From an uncultured Anaerolineales bacterium (GTDB lineage Bacteria; Chloroflexota; Anaerolineae; Anaerolineales; Villigracilaceae), in contig CASGHD010000047.1 of the NCBI GenBank assembly GCA_949319575.1, forward strand, positions 1-35,899: a stretch of 35,899 bases of DNA, in the 5' to 3' direction. Numbering within the stretch: position 1 is the stretch's first letter; the number at the start of each line of letters is the position of its first letter. A program made the position numbers and the translations under genes. Below the pieces are notes generated by a model, which saw nothing but the letters and a program-made list of their open reading frames with translations, was not told the origin of the DNA and searched no databases. Positions 32,177-35,899 of this stretch are shown one piece after another.

Positions 32177-32305
32177 GCCTTTAGCCACAGGTTTCAAAAA
32201 TTTACACGAATAAAGCCGACCAGTTTCATCTTGGTCGGCTTTATTCTTTCCCGATTCGGGACAGGAATATCAAAATCCGCGAAAATCCGTAAATCCATGG
32301 TTAAT
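32177..32305. repeat. Degraded GCCAC..GGATT palindrome in the repeat island
   Basis: GCCACAGGTTTCAAAAATTTACACGAATAAAG and, about 90 nt on, AAAATCCGCGAAAATCCGTAAATCCATGG form a weak inverted pair around a TAAAGCCGACCAG..TTGGTCGGCTTTATTC hairpin (about 32213-32247) that could act as a terminator. Confidence 0.5.
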
Positions 32306-32310
32306 TCTCT

Positions 32311-32479
32311 GGTTACCTGTAACTACTCAGCCTGGGAACATGTCGCTGCGAGGCGCTCTTGGTTTTGCCGAAGCAGTCCCCCAACGACGGGAGATTGCTT
32401 CGTCAGGACCCCGAAAAACATCGGGGCAGGGGGGGCAAGAGCCTCCTCGCAACGACATGCCTGAGTAGTTACGGTTACC
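32311..32479. repeat. GTCGTTGCGAGG-family element with extra 19-20 bp outer arms, copy 3
   Basis: GGTTACCTGTAACTACTCAG (32311-32330) and CTGAGTAGTTACGGTTACC (32461-32479) are inverted with one indel-type difference. Inside are the ATGTCGCTGCGAGGCGCTCTTG..GAAGCAGTC and GGGAGATTGCTTCG...CTCCTCGCAACGACAT arms of the family. The right outer arm is shared with the next element. Confidence 0.75.
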
Positions 32480-32581
32480 TTACACAATGGTTTTGGGACG
32501 CAGATTCACGCTGATTCAAAAGGAAAAAATCTGCGCTTTCAGCGTGAATCAGCGTCCTGATTTTGAAAGGATAAGGTAATC
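32473..32581. repeat. MITE-like TTACCTTACA element, copy 2
   Basis: GGTTACCTTACAC at the left end and ATAAGGTAATC at the right end are diverged forms of the 13-bp ends at 19967-20083. The inner hairpin is GGGACGCAGATTCACGCTGATTC..GGAAAAAATCTGCG / CAGCGTGAATCAGCGTCC. Together with the preceding element and the degraded palindrome it forms a 430-bp repeat island in the 463-bp gap before the TPR gene. Confidence 0.75.
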
Positions 32582-32615
32582 AAGCTAATTCTTTAGTTTT
32601 GGGGTTAGTCATGTT

Positions 32616-34448
32616 TCACTTCGTCGCTGTGGGGCTCGGCGTGCGCGTGGGCGTTGGGGTGGCGGTCTTCGTTTGGGTGGGCGAGGCAGTTACAGGCGGG
32701 GTGCGAGTCGGAGTCCGCGCTTTGGTGGGGGTGGTGGCGGGAGTCGATGTGGGGATGTCGCGCAGGTGTTCTTCCGCCACTGCGCGTTGTTCTTCAGTCG
32801 TTGCCTCTTCGGGCAAATCCAACAGTAATTGCCAATACTCGGCGGCTTTGTCGAGCTCGTCGCGTTCTTCATATACCGCGCCCGCCCAGAAATACGCGCT
32901 GGCGCGTTGTTCATCTGTTTCAGCGAGGCTCACCGCTTTCTCGATGACCTGCAACGCGCTCCCGTTGCGCTTCTGGAGCAAGTGCGCGCGCGTCAGGGCG
33001 ATGTTGAAATCGAACAGGTCGGGGTAGTAGACGAGGAGCCGGTCGAGATCTTCATCGGCGGCTTCGCCGTTGCCAAGTTCGATGTTGGCATAGAAGCGAT
33101 AGAGGTACGCCTCGCGCCGGTTGCGGTCGATGCCGATCACGCGGTTCATCACGCGGATGGTCTCTTCGTACTCGCCGTCGGCAAATTGCGTCCTGCCGAG
33201 GAGCATGTACGCATCCGCGTCGCCTTCATTGTATTTCAGGTAAATGTCGAGAACGCGCGCCGCATCGGCAGAGTTGCCGGTTGATTCATATAACTGACCA
33301 AGCAACAGGTACGTGGGCATGTGGGTCACATCGAGTTGGCTGGCGCGCAGGGCGGTGGTCAGCGCGAGATCGAACTCGCCTTCGCGTTGACGCGCCAGCG
33401 CCAGCGTGTAATACACCAGCGGCGAATTCGGCAGGAGGCGGTCGGCATTGCCGAGGTCGGCGATCGCGCCGGCGATGTTGTTATCACGGAGGCGGACTTT
33501 GGCGCGCTCGAGATATGCCTCGCCGAAGTTCGGGTCGAAACGGATGGCTTCATCGAGCAACGGTTCGGTGTTCGCGCCGGGATCGATGTGAATGCGCGCC
33601 CGCGCCAGCCCCACGTACGCGGGACCGAATTCCGCATTCGCTTGAAGCGCAAAGTTGTAGGCGTCGATCGCGCTCGCCATATCGCCTTTCAAGCGATATG
33701 CCTCGCCGATGTAATAGTACGGGTCGGGGCGTTCGGGCTCGAGACGCGCAATCTCCTCCATTGCCGCGATTGCCTCGTCCCAGTTTCCGCTTTTAAACGC
33801 GTTGTCAAACCGGCCTTGAATATCCATGGCGAGCAATGAGCGCGGCGTGTTGACGTATAACGCCGTGGGCGTATGCGGAACTTCGAGCAATTCAGAGAAG
33901 GGGAACGGCGTGCCGCCGGCTTGAGGCTGGCTCGTGACATTGAGCGCGGTGGGTGTAAACGTCCACGTGGGCGACGGCCCCGGCGTCGGCGTGGCAGGAC
34001 GCGCTTGTTGTCGCGCCGGAACGATGAATCCAAAATAAACAAACCCTGCCAACGCGGCGATCAGTATAGCAATTCCACCAAGGCGCAAGACCGGGCTGGC
34101 TTTTACCGCCGCCCATCCCTTGAGTTTCGGCTTTTCGTGCGCGAGCAAAAGTCTTTGTTCCCACACGCGCGGGCGATTGAGTGAAAACGGCTGGACAGTT
34201 TCGTCCGGCGGCAGTGAACCGAGCAGGATCAAGCCGCGCTTGGCGGTGGCATTTTCAGGGTCGAGTTTGAACGCGGTTTGCAGACAGTAGATGCGCTCTT
34301 TCTCCGAATCCACTGTCGCGCTCATCCACACCCAATAGTTTGCATTGCCCTGGTCGGTTTTGAGCAAGCCCGTGAGTAACTCGCGGGCTTTGGCTTTATT
34401 TCCCTCGCGCAGCGCTCCCACTGCCTCCTGGAAAACTTCGTCGGTCAT
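32616..34448 (-). CDS. Large TPR-repeat membrane protein with Thr/Pro-rich tail
   Basis: A 610-residue protein. The N-terminal TPR-like segment (1-75: EAVGALREGNKAKARELLTGLLKTDQGNANYWVW) faces the cytoplasm, and a membrane segment lies at about 121-143. A Thr/Pro linker (150-200) follows. About ten TPR units (210-560) are recognised by repeated A..Y/LL..A patterns such as IAAMEEIARLEPERPDPYYYIGEAYRLKGD. The last 45 residues are almost entirely Thr, Pro, Ala, Ser, Lys and Arg. The protein is a likely extracytoplasmic scaffold; no partner is evident. No ribosome site is seen, but TAAAAT lies 6 nt before the ATG. A nearby AMMECR1 gene lies upstream on the same strand. Confidence 0.85.
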   Translation of the reverse strand: MTDEVFQEAVGALREGNKAKARELLTGLLKTDQGNANYWVWMSATVDSEKERIYCLQTAFKLDPENATAKRGLILLGSLPPDETVQPFSLNRPRVWEQRLLLAHEKPKLKGWAAVKASPVLRLGGIAILIAALAGFVYFGFIVPARQQARPATPTPGPSPTWTFTPTALNVTSQPQAGGTPFPFSELLEVPHTPTALYVNTPRSLLAMDIQGRFDNAFKSGNWDEAIAAMEEIARLEPERPDPYYYIGEAYRLKGDMASAIDAYNFALQANAEFGPAYVGLARARIHIDPGANTEPLLDEAIRFDPNFGEAYLERAKVRLRDNNIAGAIADLGNADRLLPNSPLVYYTLALARQREGEFDLALTTALRASQLDVTHMPTYLLLGQLYESTGNSADAARVLDIYLKYNEGDADAYMLLGRTQFADGEYEETIRVMNRVIGIDRNRREAYLYRFYANIELGNGEAADEDLDRLLVYYPDLFDFNIALTRAHLLQKRNGSALQVIEKAVSLAETDEQRASAYFWAGAVYEERDELDKAAEYWQLLLDLPEEATTEEQRAVAEEHLRDIPTSTPATTPTKARTPTRTPPVTASPTQTKTATPTPTRTPSPTATK

Positions 34449-34454
34449 GCGCTG

Positions 34455-34460
34455 ATTTTA
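34455..34460 (-). promoter_or_regulatory. -10 box, leaderless promoter of the TPR gene
   Basis: TAAAAT (34460-34455) on the minus strand, 6 nt, ATG at 34448, no Shine-Dalgarno sequence. Confidence 0.4.
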
Positions 34461-34515
34461 CCCCACTCATGATGCTCGTTGCCACAAAGCGCGCCGGCAA
34501 TAATGAGAACATCGA

Positions 34516-35085
34516 TCACTCGTGGAATTCCTCCACCTGATACGTGAGCACCTCGAGATGTTTTTTTCGCCACAGATCGTAGTTCGCGCCCACTTTGTAG
34601 CACAGGTTGTCCATGAACTCGTCGGGTTGTGGAATTTTCTTCCACACTTGCGGCAGGAACGTCGCCCGGCGCATATCATCGCGCAGGATGACCCCATCCA
34701 CGCGCGGCTTCAATTTGGATAACAACTCGGCGGCATCTTTATATTCCAGCGGATGCGGGCGCGTCAACCTCGAAATTTCGAGTTGGATCGCCCGTAGGTC
34801 GCGTTCGCTTACGGGGGGAAAGCGCGGATCCTCCAGCGCCGCGGCGACTGCGTGCTCGCGCACATCCTCCGCCAGCGGTTGATACGCCTCCAACGCGCCG
34901 ACACACCCGCGCAGTTCGCCGCGCATCGTCAACGTGACGAATGACGCGCCATCCGCGCGCAAGCGTTCCGTCAGCGATGAAACATCCAGCGGCGGAAGCG
35001 CCTCTCCCTTCACGCGAAATGTCATCGCCTCGCGCGCCATGCGGAGGAGAGTCTGTTGTTCTTCGAGGGTGAGTTTGTCTTGCAT
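34516..35085 (-). CDS. AMMECR1-domain protein (AmmeMemoRadiSam protein A-like)
   Basis: A 189-residue protein. ASFVTLTMRGELRGCVGALEAYQPLAEDVREHAVAAALEDPRFPPV contains the LRGCVG motif and the DPRF segment that define AMMECR1, and IQLEISRLTRPHPLEY and DGVILRDDMRRATFLPQVWKKIP are also conserved. Across bacteria and archaea the domain occurs with a Memo-like and a radical-SAM protein (AmmeMemoRadiSam); neither partner is in this window. No obvious ribosome site precedes the start. Its biochemical function is unknown. Confidence 0.9.
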   Translation of the reverse strand: MQDKLTLEEQQTLLRMAREAMTFRVKGEALPPLDVSSLTERLRADGASFVTLTMRGELRGCVGALEAYQPLAEDVREHAVAAALEDPRFPPVSERDLRAIQLEISRLTRPHPLEYKDAAELLSKLKPRVDGVILRDDMRRATFLPQVWKKIPQPDEFMDNLCYKVGANYDLWRKKHLEVLTYQVEEFHE

Positions 35086-35226
35086 AAAATCTCGCGCTGG
35101 TTAACTGCGAAGCATGACGATATATCATCTGTCGCTACGGCGTCACACGACGCCTTCGGGATTAAAAGCGTGTAAGGTGAGTTGCTTCGGCTACCCTTGG
35201 CGGTTCTCTTTCCTGCGCGGTGAAAA

Positions 35227-35733
35227 CTACTTCTCAAGTTTCCAATACACGCGATTATGATACACCAACGGGTCGCCTTCGCCTTCGCCCTTTGCCGCGA
35301 TCACTTCCGCCACGAACAACGTATTCTCGCCGACCGCGCGCGCGCTCAACACGCGGCAATTGAAGAACGCCATGCCGCCCTCGATCAACGGCGCGGGGAT
35401 CGAAAGCGTTGTGGTTGGCACACCTTCAAACCGATCCGTGACCTGCGGGCGCTTCCCGGCGAAGCGGGCTGAAAGTTCCTCTTGCGCGGCGGATAGGATC
35501 GTCACCGCGAACTCACCGGACTTCTCGACAAGTTCGTGCGTATGGGTCAGTCTCTTCAACGTGACGCACACCAGCGGCGGCTCCAGCGAAATGGACGTGA
35601 ACGAGTTGACGGTCATGCCGTATTGCTGCCCGTCGTGCGCGGCAGTGATCACGGTCACCCCGGTCGTCCAGGCGCGCATGGCGCGGCGGAGGGTTTCCGA
35701 ATCGAGTGGTGGTTGAGGGTCTTGTTGAGCCAT
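35227..35733 (-). CDS. Flavin reductase family protein (FMN-binding)
   Basis: A 168-residue split-barrel flavoprotein. LRRAMRAWTTGVTVITAAHDGQQYGMTVNSFTSISLEPPLVCVTL contains the FMN-binding GMTVNSFTSxSLxPP signature; FAVTILSAAQEELSARFAGK and FFNCRVLSARAVGENTLFVAEV are conserved in the HpaC/FRP-like group. It reduces flavin with NAD(P)H for a partner monooxygenase or serves as a short-chain flavoenzyme; no monooxygenase is nearby. GGAG lies 8 nt before the ATG. It is divergent from the gene at the right edge. Confidence 0.93.
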   Translation of the reverse strand: MAQQDPQPPLDSETLRRAMRAWTTGVTVITAAHDGQQYGMTVNSFTSISLEPPLVCVTLKRLTHTHELVEKSGEFAVTILSAAQEELSARFAGKRPQVTDRFEGVPTTTLSIPAPLIEGGMAFFNCRVLSARAVGENTLFVAEVIAAKGEGEGDPLVYHNRVYWKLEK

Positions 35734-35853
35734 AATGATGTCTCCGAAGCAAAGTCATCATAACGGCGAGGGAGGGGCGAGTCAAGACGAAAATTTTACC
35801 AATAGGGTAGGTCTACTTTCAACGAGCGATCTTTCATGCGCCGGCAACGGGGA

Positions 35854-35859
35854 TATAAT
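35854..35859 (+). promoter_or_regulatory. -10 box, leaderless promoter of the right-edge gene
   Basis: TATAAT, 6 nt (CCCGTT), then ATG at 35866. The upstream CTTTCA (35831-35836) at 17 bp is a weak -35. Confidence 0.45.
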
Positions 35860-35865
35860 CCCGTT

Positions 35866-35899
35866 ATGTCAAACATTCACCCTATCCTTGAATTGCGTG
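35866..35899 (+). CDS. Partial CDS, only the first 11 codons
   Basis: MSNIHPILELR is all that is visible. A perfect TATAAT ending 6 nt before the ATG supports a real, leaderless start. An opening of the form PILELRG is common in ABC transporter ATP-binding proteins, but this is too short to name the product. Confidence 0.4.
   Translation, partial: MSNIHPILELR

Noticed and set aside
33321-33839. Plus-strand frames of 170 codons opposite the TPR gene
   Set aside because: Antisense shadows of a GC-rich repetitive gene without motifs or ribosome sites.

Overview
The window looks like a chromosomal piece of a Chloroflexota bacterium, most likely class Anaerolineae. This is an inference from gene content and style: Thr/Pro-rich linkers on a lipoprotein and on a TPR protein, a mixture of Shine-Dalgarno and apparently leaderless genes, and intergenic spaces filled with imperfect palindromes. 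No rRNA or tRNA gene is visible to anchor the taxonomy.

Left third (about 1-14450). A partial PD-(D/E)XK-like gene at the left edge is followed by a ten-gene branched-chain amino acid operon on the minus strand, transcribed ilvD-ilvB-ilvN-ilvC-leuA-leuC-leuD-cimA-leuB-ilvE. It encodes the valine and leucine routes and, through citramalate synthase, a threonine-independent entry into isoleucine. Upstream of ilvD there is a near-consensus sigma-70 promoter, a 33-codon leader peptide with a dense Leu/Ile/Val run, a strong intrinsic terminator, and a 7-bp complement between the end of the leader ORF and the terminator. This is a complete classical attenuator. A free-standing HNH endonuclease gene sits on the opposite strand between leuC and leuD. 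Every other gap in the operon carries a palindromic or low-complexity repeat from one of several families.

Middle (14500-25800). This holds an exonuclease with a WYL-like tail, a divergent pair (S51 peptidase and a two-sensor GGDEF protein), a Nudix hydrolase, adenosine deaminase, and a FrnE/DsbA-family gene whose first active-site Cys codon is an in-frame TGA followed by a hairpin, so it is a strong selenocysteine candidate. Next come a glycosyltransferase, the rpmB / Gls24 / DAK2 group known from Firmicutes, ribulose-phosphate epimerase and a membrane-anchored Ser/Thr kinase with a non-RD catalytic loop.

Right third (25800-35899). A phnD-phnC-phnE type uptake operon has a PhnE more than twice the usual length. 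It is followed by a lipid-kinase-like gene translationally coupled to an SH3-like membrane protein, a DUF971 protein, a large TPR protein, an AMMECR1 protein, a flavin reductase, and the first codons of a gene that runs off the window.

The most noteworthy items are the putative UGA-encoded selenoprotein, the leader-peptide attenuator, the repeat families that fill nearly every operon gap, and a group of genes whose -10 box lies 6-7 nt before the ATG.
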